The notes: a model not told the origin generated them from the sequence alone. Counted from the first letter of the stretch, positions 35,745-49,497 are shown. The stretch is 64,000 nucleotides of DNA from Panax quinquefolius (GCA_020205615.1 CM035168.1:127358795-127422794), one strand, 5' to 3'. Program-made: numbers and translations.

Positions 35745-38700
35745 TCATACCAACTCTTCCTGACCTTCAGAAGGGCATCTGATCAGCTCCAATATGTTAA
35801 TCACCTCTGCCATGTCTGGCCGGTTTGAAGGCACTTGTGATGTGCAGATCAACCCCAACTTCATAACCGGAATTGCCTCATCTGCCGGAAATTTGCCCTT
35901 CAGCCTCTCGTCCACACATTCTTCCACCCTGCCTTCTTCCAGTGCTCCTCTCACCATGTCACACAGCACCACCACATCATCTTCCATGTACTCAACAGGC
36001 CTCCTCCCAGTAACCACCTCCAGTGCCAAAACCCCGAACCCATACACGTCACATTTTTCTGTTATCTTTACCGTTCTACATGCAAATTCAGGTGCCATGT
36101 AGCCAAGTGCACTCTGAATCTTGCTACTTAAAACATATCGGTCAAGCATTGGTAACAGCCTAGCTAGACCAGAATCTGCAACTTTTGGTTCACCTGAGCT
36201 GTCAATCAAGATATTACTTGATTTCAGATTGTAGTGGATTATATTCTTCTGGTGCAAATGAGCCAAGCTTTTAGCTATCCCAAGAACAATATTAAATCTC
36301 TCATTCCACGAGAGGAAGTTTCCTACTGATCCCTCATGGAGATGCTTGTACAAATTTCCACCAGAGACAAATTCATATATGAGGAGCTGCAATGATGGAG
36401 TCCAATAATACCCTTCCAGTGCCACAAGATTACGATGATGAATTTTTCCTAATTTTTTCACTTCCCTTTCAAAATCTTCTTGAGACTTGACAAGACTAGA
36501 GACTGTAAGCTTCTTGATGGCAACTGGGCGCCCATCTCGAAGAACAGTACGATATACTGCTCCAAAACCACCACGCCCAAGCTCACAATCTTTGTTGAGC
36601 AGTGCATGTGCTCCTGTGCTGAAGTCAGGGTCACCAGAAAACATGACAAGCTTTCCAGAATTGGCATCTGTAGTTGGGGAACTGCTGAAGCCATCACCTC
36701 CAGATAGTGTAAGAGCCGCTGCAGAATGAGATGTAGAAGACCGAACGTGGAGGTTGAGCACAGTGATGGCAATTACCCCAATGATAATTACGGCAGCTGC
36801 ACCGATAGCAATAAGCGCTGAAATGCTGAGGATTATCTTTTTGTGACCAAGATTTTGTGGGATCGAGTCCGGAATAGAATCAGTAGAATTAGGATTTAGG
36901 ACAATTGGCTTGGGAAGGACAGCAGGGCAACTCTTATCGACTGCAGCACCACAAAGGGATGGATTACCATAGAGGGAGGATGGGGATATAGTGTTGAAAA
37001 AACCACCAGCAGGTAGTTCGCCTTGGACCTGGTTGTGCGAAATGTTGAAAGAAAGGAGGCGGGCAAGATTGGCCAACTGCTTTGGTAGTGTTCCAGAGAG
37101 TTTGTTAAAGGATAGATCTACATGTTGAAGGTAAGTAAGCTTGGCTAAGGCTGCAGGTATTGGTCCAGTTAGGTTGTTGCGCGACAGAATCCTGAAAAAT
37201 AATAAACGCAACAAAAGGATACACGTTAGAATGACCAAAGATATCAAAGTTTCACATGTTTTTACTTTTAAAAAGGGAAAAAGAGAACCCCGAGAGTGTA
37301 CCAAGACATAAGTAACAAATATTAGGACTCCTTAAGTTAACAGAGAATCAGCTACTTCCATCAACAATTAAAACAATAATCATTTCAGATGCAGTATGCA
37401 AGGATTAAAACAGATTATTTTGCTAAATTAGTATTGGATTACAACACCAGTGCATTTATGATATATAACTGCCCAAGTTTTTCTTCCTAATTCTTATCCA
37501 AGAATACAACCCCTACAATTCTTGATAATGAACAACAAAGAAATTAATTTGTTATGTCCTGGACAAATGAAAATGTATACTTAAAGTCCAAAGGCATAGG
37601 TGCAAGCTATAACAGCTCTCAGTGAAGACATGGGTGCTCACTGTAATAAGCTGATTAAGGCTCAATTGGCAACTGCAAATGTTGTGTGTTTTTGGTTGAA
37701 AATATTAGAATACAACTATAGGTACAACTAGAGTACAACTAGAGTATTCATCATCCACAATATAGAGTAATGGAAAGCTGAAGAGCAATAACTTATAATT
37801 CAGCGGAAAAAAAGAAAAGAAAAAGAAAAGCAATAACTTACAATGACATCAATGGAGAACAGTTCTCTATTGAAGTAGGAATTTCCCCCGCCAAGAAGTT
37901 CTTCTCTAGTCTCAGTTCCCTTAAAGATATGGCTTCCCCAATTTCCAACGGAATGCTTCCATTTAACTGGTTGTCGCTAAAGTCAAGAATATTCAAAGAC
38001 TTTAATTCTTTAATACTAGCTGGGATGCCACCTATAAGTGAATTCTTGGACAAATTCAAGAACTGCAAACTGCTAAAGTAACCAAGAACAGACGGAATTT
38101 CACCAGATAATAAATTGTGGGATATATCCAACATTAGAAGTTTTCGGCGAGAGTTTTCCAGCGAATAAGTAAAAGAATCATGCATACTCCCAATCAATCT
38201 ATTTTCTGAAAACAGAACCTTTTGTAATCCCAATTTAAACATCCAAGAAGGAAGATTACCAGTCAAAGAATTCTGACCAACATCTACCACAAGAAGGTTT
38301 TCACAATTGATAATAGACTCCGGCAAGCTCTCCGTAAAGGCATTCATGGATATATTCAGTAACTTGAGGGACTGAAGCTTCCCGATTGAATTAGGTACTG
38401 GACCAGAAAACATATTTTCAGAAATATCCAGACTCTCGAGGCTTCTCATTTCTCCAATCCATTCTGGAACCTCACCAGTGAAATAATTTTTGTGTAAATT
38501 TAGAAGATTACACAATGTTAGCATCTGCAATGTGCTTGGAATACTTCCTGAAAAAGAGTTTTCACTGAAATCAATTGTCCTCAAAAGCAAACAATTTCCA
38601 ATCCCATCTGGAACCTGACCTGTTAACCGATTCTTTCCCAAATTTATTGCTCTCAAGTTATTCAAACCTTGAATGCCCTTACGTATCTCACCCTCTAGCA

Positions 38701-39301
38701 GATTATTGGACAAGTCAAGTAATCTAAGTCCTGACAAAGACCAGATCCCAGAAGGCAGTGGACCCGAAAACTGATTCATAGAGAAATTCATTCCAGCAAG
38801 TGTAGGACATGAGCGTAAACTGCCTGGAATTTGGCCCGAGAACTTGTTATTAGCCAAGGAAATTGATCTCAAAGACCCGCATTGGCTAAAGAAATTGTCT
38901 GGAATGGGTCCAGATAGACTATTCTGGCTCAAGTCAATGACCCTCAGGTTATCCAGTTGTGCAAGACTGAGGCCAATGCTCCCTGTAAGATTGTTGTTAC
39001 TGAGTGATAACTTCCGGAGAAACTGAAGTTTGAGAAGACCTCTGCCTATCCGTCCCGAGAGACCAAAACCATCAAGGGTTAAGGCAGAGACTCTGTTGGA
39101 TCTGGGGTTGCATTCGACTCCCACCCAGTTACAAGGACTATTATCATCTTCATTCCAAGATAACAATTTTCCTTCTGGATCTTGAATGTCAGCCTTAAAT
39201 ACAATCAACCCCAGGAGATCATCATTCAGTGAGGGATTCAGAGATCTTACAAGGCCCACAATTAACAGCAAGAACACAAATTGAATAAACAGCCTTCTCA
39301 T
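35745..39301 (-). CDS. PXC2: LRR receptor-like (pseudo)kinase, PXC2-like, two exons
   Basis: Exons 39301-37842 and 37191-35745 (650-base intron, GT-AG, phase 2) give 968 residues. A signal peptide (about 1-20) and an N-terminal LRR cap (SPCNWVGVEC) are followed by about 20 leucine-rich repeats, a transmembrane helix near 605-633 and a kinase domain. The glycine loop GRGGFG (692-697) and VAIK lysine (713) are intact. The HRD motif reads HYN (806-808) and DFG reads DSG (826-828). As I recall the family, Arabidopsis PXC2 (At5g01890) also has HYN but keeps DFG; the overall match to it is strong across both exons. PXC2 belongs to the PXY-correlated set linked to vascular development, acting at the plasma membrane. 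Loss of the catalytic Asp predicts a signalling scaffold and not an active enzyme (inference). ATG 39301 was chosen because the frame further upstream starts with TTG. Confidence 0.88.
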
Positions 39302-39676
39302 CTCCAATTTCCCTAAGCTTGAACAAACTTTTGAGCTCTAAAGTGACCCAAGGAAACAACAATAAATACAAGTGCGAAAGACTTGGATCTGCGAAACACA
39401 AAAATGTGAGGGAGCTCAGTAGTCGAAGTGTTTAGCCGGAAAACGAAAATAAATTGACGAATATCCGGCGGTGAAAGAGGAAGCAAGTCAGAGTAACCGG
39501 AGAATTCGCCGTTAATGATTGGTGTGGAGCTTCCGGCCGCTGTGTGCCAGCATTTAAAATTTCTTTCTCTTTGTTTTCTCTCTCTGTGTCTGGGAGTCGG
39601 ACAGACATAAATGCTAGTGAACGACTTTTTCATTTATTAACGGCAAAAAAACAGAGTGGGCTATTTATTGCGTATC

Positions 39677-39682
39677 CACGTG
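39677..39682. promoter_or_regulatory. G-box (CACGTG) upstream of the receptor-kinase gene
   Basis: A perfect CACGTG lies about 375 bases upstream of the start codon. This motif binds bZIP and bHLH factors in plants. Whether it is used here is not shown by sequence. Confidence 0.4.
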
Positions 39683-39712
39683 TCAATATTTGGCTGGTTA
39701 AATTGAATGATG

Positions 39713-39759
39713 TGGCATCCACGTACTCATTATCAGTCTTACTTTTGACGTGGATGCCA
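39713..39759. promoter_or_regulatory. Perfect inverted repeat with two ACGT cores
   Basis: Arms tggcatccacgt (39713-39724) and acgtggatgcca (39748-39759) are perfect 12-base complements around a 23-base spacer. Each arm carries an ACGT core of the bZIP type. It lies about 410-460 bases upstream of the receptor-kinase start codon. It may be a paired binding site or the relic of a small inverted-repeat element. Confidence 0.55.
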
Positions 39760-41740
39760 TAAGTGAGGATTGTTAAGTGCTTGGGTAAAGATTGTCGTTC
39801 CTGTGCTCTTGCCTAAAATTACTATTATGACACTAATAAGGTCGACAAAATTTAGAATTTTCAGATAGAATAATCAGAGTTAAATATATTTTATATATAT
39901 ATATATATATACATACACACACACACACACTTTTTCTAGGTTTTAAAAATAGAAATGGTTTTGTTTTTAACTTAATTTAATAAATATGATTATTAATATT
40001 TGAAATAAATATGAATTTATTTAATTTTAATATAAATAAATATTTTTAAATTACAGTTACGTTTATGAACCAACTAATTTGTTTTAAAATACAATCTCAA
40101 TGCTCTATCTGTATACAAGAAAATAGTTTTAAAAATAAATTTTACACAAATTTATCAAATAAGAGGACAGAGAGTACAAATTTATTTTTTGTTTTAAAAT
40201 AAAATTCACAGCATATCTTTAAAGTACTAAAAAGAACAAGGGGAGCATATGGGTATGATAATTAAGGTAATATTTGTTTACATCTTAATACTTTTAAAGA
40301 ATTTTACATTTTATTATGTAATTATTGTCTCTTAATTGATAAAAGAAATATATAAATATAAATCATTAAGAATCATATTTTAATAAAAAAATTTAAATAT
40401 ATGAAACCTTTATAAATATTGTACTTCCTTTATTCTAAATTTTAAGATTATTATTGATTTTTAAAAAGTTAATTTAAGATATTTTTAAATTTAAAAGTCA
40501 TTAAGATTTTTTAGTTACAAAATAACCTTTTAAATTCAAATATTATTTTATTTAAATAATACTATAATTTATTAGTTCACGTCTTAATTACTTAATTTTA
40601 TTAAAACAAAGCAAATTTATTTTCTCTTCTCGTCCTCAATTTCGTGTGTGACTTAGAGCATCTTCAGCAATGCTATTCTAGACTATATTTAGTTTAAGAA
40701 CACAAATTTCACTCCCGGCAGATGGACTAAATATAGTCTATTAAATTTTTCGATGAAGCACAACGACTATATCAAAGAACTTAAGTTGGTGGACTATAAT
40801 TTTTAATATATTTAAATGGGAGAGATGAGTGAAGAAGAAGAAAAAATGGGGATGATGAACAAAGAAAATCAGCTAAACAAGGAGACGAAGGACAGAGCCG
40901 CTCCAAAGGATATAAAAAAAATCAAAACAACTAAAAAAATTTGGATATTAACGGATATAAATTGAAAATATAAATTAGAAAATCTATAAATATATATAAT
41001 TGTAAGTATTTTATTAATAATAGTTTGTATTTTTTTTAATTTATTGATGATTTTATTCTTTTTATATTATAATAGTGCAGGGAATAGTACATATGATAAT
41101 GAAAAATTGAAGACTAAATAACATATCTTAATGTCATGTGAATTAAATATAGTTAACGGTCTTAGAAAAGGACAAAAAAGAAGGGCAATATGGGGAGGTA
41201 AGGACTTGGTAGTAGGCGTAGTAATAAAGGAATTAAAGCTGGTGGAGAGAGAGAGTTGGGGTGCGGGGTATTCAATAAAGAAAGAAGATAGTGGGTGTCT
41301 GCGCTGTTACTGCAGAGTGCAGACTGCCACAGCCAGTCCAGTCCAGATGGAGAGTTGCTGCTTTTCAAGCTAGCTTGCTTTCCTCTTTCTTAAATTCTAT
41401 TCAACAACCAACAAGCTAAAGGGGGACCCCTACCCCCAACCCCACTAATGCCATGCACACCTCTCTAGATAAGTTTAATTGTCATCTTATGCAACGTACG
41501 TTGGGATCAAGGAAATAGATTGAATGAATTAATAAAAAAACAGTGTATTTAATTATCATTAATTTTAAAAGATAAGTCATTCTAATAAAATAAATATATA
41601 ATAATTTTGCAATCATATACTCCTTATGTCTTTAATTATTTGATATTTTAGAGATAAACACAAGAATTAAAATAATAATTAAAAATATTAAATATAATAC
41701 TCAATTATCTATAATATTCTTGAACCATCATTTATCATAG
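39760..41740. other. Gene-free AT-rich stretch
   Basis: Contains a TA/CA microsatellite at 39892-39930, a Stowaway-like end near 40425 without a partner, and a 'gagcatcttcagcaatg' repeat fragment near 40660 that resembles another near 48590. A short open frame at 41131-41373 has no recognisable features. Confidence 0.4.
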
Positions 41741-41745
41741 TTATT

Positions 41746-44369
41746 TGTGACACTCCCAAAATTAGGTATACATCACCCATCTTTGGCCGCCACTTATACT
41801 AATGATGTAATTTAAATACAACTTACTAACATAACTGTAAGCGTGGTGTCTGATAAGACATAAATCGTGAGTTTAAATATAAATATCGTCTACTAGATAT
41901 TATACAAACTCGAAAAAGTCGAAATTCATTATAATTATTATCACACTATTTCACAGAATAGTGAGAACTACTAATCTTATCTTCGGTGACCATCACTCGC
42001 TTTTCGACTCGTTAAAATTTATATTCTATATTTCCGTTTATGAAGAAAGCGATTGAAAGAAAGGGTGAAATTTTCAATTTTAAAGAAGAAATATTACGAC
42101 CAAGATAACGCAGAATAAATTATCAATAGTCTTCAACAATGTTAAAGCGATAAAATACAATAGACAATGGGTTTAAGCTGCAAATGAATATACAATCCAT
42201 TAAAAAAGTCAAGTAGAAAATAAAATCTACTATCTTTTATAATTTAAAGGTTTTTCATCATTTTATAAATTTGAGACTTGGAACTTTTAATAAATATCCC
42301 ACATCATCGAATCAATCGCACTACTATTCTGTAGGGATATTCTTTAAGATCACAACCACAATTATTCACGATTTCTGGTAAAGAATATTTCATAGATTCA
42401 TTAATAGTCGTGATCACGATCACGCCAACAATCATTCATCAACGACTACTACTAATCGAGGATTTTTATCACATCATTTTGTAACATTACTGATGGCCGT
42501 GATTACAACCGAATAGTCTCTCAGTTATAATCATACCAAGTCCATCTACATCACTATGCGCCATGTATTTACTTTCAACATAATATAAAACGTGGGGATG
42601 ATTATAATGATATAAGAATTCAATAAAACAAGTTCGTTAATTATTTTATCCGGGAATTATTAACGTCCAAATTATCAACACGATCTTTGTTTTGTAGAAG
42701 TAAAATTCAAGAATGATCGGAAGAATATTTTCATGAAAGAATCTTTGGATGAAACTTATGAAATATCGAGGATATTCCACTAATTTCATGGAGTATATAA
42801 GTTTCAAAGTTTTAACCATTTGGGTATAATAAAGGATGGAATAACAAAAGAAATCATAGTACGCATGCGATAGATCAAGATGCATGCATTATTCCAATGT
42901 AATAATAAATAGCGGAACAAAGGTCAGGGTGAAATTAGCACCGACGGGATGTTCCAACAGAATAATAAAGATGGAACCAGGATCCGGTGTAGAAAACTTG
43001 CGAGATAGGATATTCCAACAGAATGATAAAGACGGAATAACCATCCGGTGTAAAAACACATGCATGCGGGATGTTCCAACAGAATAATAAAGATTGGAAC
43101 TGCGTCCCGCCAGAAACACATGCACGACAGGATGTTCCAAAAGCGAATAATAGAAAGAACGTCACCAAGATATGTAAACTATATATACTCTGAGTTATTC
43201 AAATGTAATAATAAGAATGGAATAACAACAGATTCTTCACGTGAATAAGAAAGAATAACACCCCTTACATTTTGGTAGGAGATTGAATCTGCAAAGAACA
43301 GAAGAATAAAATACTCTTCTTCTTCTCTCTTATTCTCTCTATACTTTCTTTCTCTATACTGAATGAATTCGTGAAAAATAATGAAGACTAGGCCTCTATT
43401 TATAGAAGATTTTACTTTAAGACCTCCGCAGTGTGAAAAGCGCAGTGGCATTGACGGTGATGATGTGAAAAGAAAAGTGGTTTGGCGCATCAGAATGTGA
43501 AACGACAAGTGGTTCGACCTCATGAATGTGAAACGATAAATGGTTTTCATCAGAATGTGAAACGACAAGTGGTTGACGTCCCGGTAAAGGTAATTACTAT
43601 TGACGAAGGTAATTACTATTCACAAGGGTAATTACTATTAACGAAGGTAATTACTATTCACAAGGGTAATTACTATTGACGAAGGTAAATCTGATTGATG
43701 AAGGTAATTACTATTCACAAAGGTAATTACTTATTGACGAAGAGACTTCTTAGATGATTTACATATGTTTTTCCATAAAATAATCAAACTTACCACAAAT
43801 CATTTTATTTTTAATCAACACATATTTAATCTTTCAACAATTATTAATCATTTATAAACATGCCTACCAATTATTGATTTAATCTTATATTATCTGAGAT
43901 GATCATTGTGACAATAATTGAATCAATAATATAAGAGATATGATGCAATGATTATCAGAATGATAATTAAAAGATAGGTGAGTGACTTTCATGCGTAAAG
44001 ATCAATAATCAATCTGAGTGTCCTACTATCGCAAACTAGCGCGTAGACATCGTACTTTTACCACCGGGTAGTTCAACAGCTTTTAACAGTATACACCTCC
44101 GCCATTATTTTTATAAAATATTTTTGTCGTTTTCAATCCAAACAATAATTACATTGTAGTCCATCAATGATGATTGAAATTTGTTATGACGAATATTCCC
44201 TAACAAAAGAATATTTCCACCAAACGAATATTTTATAACAACTTGCATACTTTTGCAAAATTTATAAATACTACCCACAACTATAACATTATATCAAATT
44301 TATTCCATAATATTCAAAAATAATATTTATAGAAAATTCATCTTTATTTATAATAGCTGGGGTCTTACA
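41746..44369 (-). mobile_element. Solo LTR of the chromovirus family
   Basis: 2624 bases starting TGTGACACTCCC and ending ...GGGGTCTTACA. It aligns along its length with the LTRs at 9649 and 17073, including the two internal tandem arrays (about 42945-43150 and 43585-43745). It is flanked by TTATT on both sides (41741-41745 and 44370-44374), so it is a true solo LTR left by recombination between the two LTRs of one insertion. No internal domain remains. Confidence 0.92.
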
Positions 44370-44374
44370 TTATT

Positions 44375-44757
44375 CATACTCTCTCTCACACATTTTCCAT
44401 AATTATTTTCTAAAAAATTCTCATGCCTTATTTACTCATTCTCCATCTATCCCCATAAAAAAACGTATCTAATTCTTTATAAATTATCTACACTCTCTCT
44501 CCCTCATAATATATATAAGAGTTTTGTTGGGATAATGAGAGTTTTGTTGGAATAAGAAGAAAAAAAAATTAAAAAATATAAAAAAATAGGCAAAATAATG
44601 AAGGATAATTTTAAAAAAATTAACATTAATAAAATTGGATTAGATAATTTAAGAGGAATCTTGAAGACATGATATTATTCTATTATTCCATTCATAAAAT
44701 TGGATTAGATAGTTTAAGCGGAATCTTGGGTGGAAATGATCAAAATGAAAACTTTGG

Positions 44758-44792
<35 letters not shown>

Positions 44793-44921
44793 TTATCCAT
44801 CGATGATCAGTTCTTTGTGAAGTAACTTCTTTTTGATCTGTTGAAATTTTGGTAGTGCAAAAAAAAAATTCAATGCACCAAAAAAGAGTTCTTGCATGCA
44901 AAGAAGGTTCTATTGTGAATG

Positions 44922-44964
<43 letters not shown>

Positions 44965-45108
44965 TATAAAGTTTTGGTGATTTTATTGTCGAATGCGATC
45001 ATGAAAAAGTAAGAAAAATATTTTTTATTTGTTTAATTCAAATAAATGGAATTAAAAATACTAATTTGATTTAGGATGGATATATAGGGTTGCATGGTTA
45101 TTACTTAC
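44375..45108. other. Intergenic DNA with two TA arrays
   Basis: No gene seen. TA dinucleotide arrays at 44760-44788 and 44925-44962 bracket about 135 bases of unique sequence. Confidence 0.5.
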
Positions 45109-45111
45109 TAA

Positions 45112-45848
45112 GAGCATCCACAACAGATTTTCTAATAGACTCTCTATCCCTACATTTAAAGAATATATCAATAAATCAATATCCAACGGTTTTCTTATCC
45201 TTATATAATTCTCTATTTTAATCCCTATATATGATTTGACTCTTCAAGGTGAGGGTATCAAAAGAGCGTTCCCTATTTATGTAAAATGATATTTTACACC
45301 CTGTTTATTGCGATTTTATGTTGGTTAAAGGATATTTATCTCACTTAATTGCTGATTTGGGTATACATGCCTATCAAATTCACTCATTTCTATTTTTTAA
45401 ACAAAGGATTTAGAGAAGAAAGAGAACTGTAAAAAAATTAAAAATCAGTCAAATTTTGATTTTGATAATTTTTTGTAAAAAATATTACTATTAATTATAA
45501 ATTTTATTAATTTATAATTAAAATAATGTTGTTTTAGTTCTCATAAACACATAATGATCGTTACACATTTTGATTTCTTGCAAAATTTATTTTTAAATTA
45601 AAATAATTATAATTTTTAAATTCAAACAACAATTACTTTTAAATAAAAAAATAATTCTAACGCTCAAAATATGATTTATTTGTTGGAACTTTTAAATTTT
45701 AAATTTTAAATTTCAAAATTTAATATTTAAAGAATCAATATAAGGAACCTGTTGGGTACATAGTGAAAAAACTGAATCTCTATCCTACAAAATGACCCAA
45801 TAGCATTGCAGAATAGAGATAGAGATAAAAAAACTGTTGTAAATGCTC
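45112..45848. mobile_element. Tourist-like (PIF/Harbinger) non-autonomous element
   Basis: The left end GAGCATCCACAACAG is mirrored by the right end (reverse complement GAGCATTTACAACAG). TAA flanks both sides (45109-45111 and 45849-45851), the TWA target of PIF/Harbinger. Length 737 bases, AT-rich, no coding frame. Confidence 0.72.
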
Positions 45849-45851
45849 TAA

Positions 45852-48800
45852 TATCTCACTTCCGCACTACTTTATATATAATATGATAATATGATAAAGT
45901 GTGATGGAGGACAGGGACCCCTTGGTTAGGAAATATAAATTTAATTGCCTTTACACAAGGAAAGAGATCCATCCCTAGCTTTACGTTGTTTGGTTAAGAA
46001 AGAATGAAAGATGGATTGAAAAAGAAGGAATTTTTTTGGTTTTATTTCACACACACACACACACACACACACATTACCATAGTGGCTTCATTTTTCCACC
46101 TGTTAAATTTAGTGAGCTACAAATTAAGATGTATAAGAAAGAGGCAGAATATATATATATATATATGTGTGTGTATGTGTTTGTGTGTGTATTGAAGATG
46201 GTTCTAGTTGTACGTACGTAAGGAGAATTTCATACATACTCTATTTTTGTTTTATTTTTTTTAATTTAATGCATGTTGTTATAGTTTCTTCACTGATCAC
46301 TATTTCTAATACTACATGTATTTTTTTTTTGATATTTTCATATAATTTCTTGTCAAATGAAAGTCAAATTTATTTGCATGAGAGAGAGAAGCATGCATGT
46401 TAAAAACGGGGTGAATAATCTGTCTTCACAAGCTCAGCTCAAAACTCAAAAGTAAGTTTGGATGTTGTTTTTGAGTTATATCTGTCGGGAAGAAGAAATT
46501 AAGAAGAGTTTGAATGATACAACAAACAAAACAACCAAACAACAACTGTGGGCCGGGGTACCTATGGCTGTGCCCTGTTGCCTGTGCCTGTGCCTGTGCC
46601 TGTGAGAGACTGATAAAATCAATCATAAATGGATGGTTGGTTGGTTGAGATATGCATAGAGACGGATGGATGGATATTTAATTTGGTCAAAATCTATGCA
46701 AGCATTTTACTTTACTACTACTACTTCCTTATAATCTCTCTAAATTATTGTTTCACTACACACACACAACAACATCCTCCTCCTCCTCACAAATTTATAC
46801 AAATAAAATAACTACCAACTACTCATCATATGAATATTTTGGTCCTCGTCATTTGCTAAAACAACTCAACTCATATAAACATTGTTGTTGCTGCCGGTTG
46901 AATCATAACATTAAATAATGTCTTGTCCTCATTTCAGTTTTTGCACCTTCAAATAAATAAAATAAAATAAATGCGAAACTCAATATTTATTGTAATTTTA
47001 TATTAGAGGAGTCAAAACTACATTTTTATAAATTTTCATACTCGTCTCTTTGTGAAAAAGTTTATTTAACACATTTTTCTTCCCTTATAATGTTAAGTAC
47101 GTCATGCCGTGTTTAGATTAAAGTAATGAAATTCATAGAATAAAAAAGGAAATTAAATACTATGTCGGTTTCCAAATATTTTGATCTTTTTGTGAATGTT
47201 ATTTTTGGATTTCCTCTTTGCGGGATTTGGCTACTCCGGCTTCTTCTTTTTTCGTGATTCTGAATAGACAAGTCGATTTAGTGGCTGGATTGTCAGTCTC
47301 TCTTCGGTTTGGATTATCGATTTGTTTGGGTTGCTCGATCGTAGAACCTTCACAAAGAATTGATAACGGGCGTAGATGACAATAACTTCTCCTTGATTTC
47401 AGCGTTTCCTTATTTCTGTGAAACTGAATGATCAAATAATTCTATTCTTCTCGGCTGTTCGAATTGGGCTTTGGGTCAACCCACGAAATTTGATAATGGT
47501 TGTTTTTCTTACCAAGTAAAACTTGTTTTAGAATAGACTGACATAATATGTTTTTTACTTATTACTACCACCGTTCTAAATTTAGAGAAATATTTTGATA
47601 TTTCAAAATTAATTTATAAATTCTTAAAATCCAAAATTGGTATGATTTTACTTAATTTTTAAAATAACTAATATTGTATTGAATAGTACTTTTTAGTTAG
47701 TATATGATAATTATACTAAGAAAATAATAATTTACCGGAGATAATTCATTTGTTTTAGGCTTTTGTGTATGTGTTGTTTCACCAATGACAATTCAAAACA
47801 AGTGGGCCGGTTACATGATCCATTATCAAAGCAAGTATCAAATGAAGATGAAGAATGTTTCTCCTACAAGAAACGTAAAATGAAATGAAGCGATTCGGGT
47901 TTGATTGATTGACATTCGATTAAAAATTCGATTCGAAATTCCATTTCGAAATATAAATGAGTCAAATATGAAGACATTTTAAAGTTCGATAAATTACTCG
48001 AACCTTCTCAAATTATAATTTTCTTTTCGATACTTCGGATCATATTCGTTGAAAAAGTCCAAACGCGCCGAGCTCGATTCAGAATCGCGCTTTCGACTTC
48101 GATATAGTTAATGAGCCTCAATCAAACCTTATTTTATACTCGATAAATTTTGTGAACCAAATCGAAAGCTAACTCAATACTTGGATCGAATTTTAGGATT
48201 CGTTTACACCCGTATTCCTCTCCCTTCTTACAAAAATAGTCGCTTTTATATTTTCTTATAGTATTATTTTTTATTTATTTTTTTATGATAATACTTTTCG
48301 TTCTAAAATTAGATCTACAATCTGGCTTTTGAGGTCAAGCGGGGACATAAAACTTTAAATTAATGTGAATTTATTTAATTTTAATTTATACAATTGTTAT
48401 GATTATATAATATATAATAAAAACTATTAATCATAAAAAATTTATTTCATTCAAAAATTTTAAAATTTAATATGCCATTATTTGACTTCTAAAATCAAAT
48501 TAATCCTCTAATTTTAAAAATTAACACGATGTCATTAAAAATGGAGCCACTGAATTTGACTTTATCACTTTTTGATCATTTAGAGTATCTCCAGCGGGCC
48601 TATTTAGTATAAGAACACAGATCTCGCTCCAGCATATGGATAACATTATTTTTCATATTTAAATACACACTCACTCATTGTTAGGTACGAAAGGATATTT
48701 TTATAATTTTTTAAAATATTATTATTATATCTCATACAAGTGTGTAAAATAATCCTCATCTACGATTTTTCTCATATGAGTATCATATAGAAATATTAAA

Positions 48801-48865
48801 AATATTGAAAATAGTACTCCCCTAAATAAACTTAATTTTTTATTAAAATGAAGATAGTATCGTTT
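45852..48865. other. Long gene-free intergenic stretch
   Basis: Contains a CA microsatellite (46049-46073), a TA/TG array (46149-46190), an isolated Stowaway-like end near 47568, a 'ttcgat/gattcga'-rich repeat fragment at about 47890-48200, and a 'gagtatctccagc' fragment near 48590. Open frames here (for example 47199-47435, minus) have no recognisable domain. No gene is supported. Confidence 0.4.
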
Positions 48866-49497
48866 TAGCAAAACTAATGATTTGACCATCAAAGTTGGTA
48901 CGTTTTACTGAATACTCGATTAAACTTTAAATTTTTAAAATTAAGTCACTGAACTAATTTTTATTTTCAAATTGGGTCATTCCGTTAAAAAAAGTTGACA
49001 TACGTTAATTTTTTGTCTACGTGGCGCTGACGTGATAAAAAATAAAATAAAATATTGCTTATGTGGCAAAAAAAATCAAAAACAGAGTTTAAAAATAAAA
49101 AAATAAACATTTTAAAGTTTTAAAAATAACAAAAACATAATAAAATAAAACAAAAAAATACTGTTTTTTTTTAAAAAAAGCTGCTTTTTAAAAAAAAAAA
49201 TCTTTTTTTTAAAATATCTCTTTTTAAAAAAATAAATCTGTTTTTATTTTAAAATCTGTTTTTTTAAAAAAATCCGCTTTTTTTAAAATCTGTATTTTTT
49301 GTTTTATTTTATTATTTTTGTTATTTTTAAAACGTTAAAATGTTTATTTTTATTTTAAACTCTGTCAACATTTTTTAACGGAATAACCCAATTTAAAAAT
49401 AAAAATTAGTTCAATGACTTAATTTAAAAAAATAAAAATTCAATCGAATATTCAATAAAACGTTCCAACTTTGATGGCCAAATCATTAGTTTTGCCG
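48866..49497. mobile_element. Foldback element with long inverted arms
   Basis: The left arm starts 'agcaaaactaatgatttga' and continues with 'ccatcaaagttgg' and 'attgggtcattccgttaa'. The right arm is its complement, ending 'aatcattagttttgcc'. The arms are about 130-145 bases each. Between them lies an alternating run of A-tracts and T-tracts (about 49080-49330) that could also pair. No coding frame. No clear target duplication. Confidence 0.7.

Noticed and set aside
41131..41373. 80-codon frame with Cys near the end
   Set aside because: Low-complexity intergenic sequence, no recognisable motif, no splice or promoter context.
46426..46626. Minus-strand frame with a QAQAQA run
   Set aside because: The run is a TGTGCC microsatellite. 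No protein family is recognised.
47199..47435. 78-codon minus-strand frame
   Set aside because: No domain, no homologue recognised, and flanked by repeat fragments.
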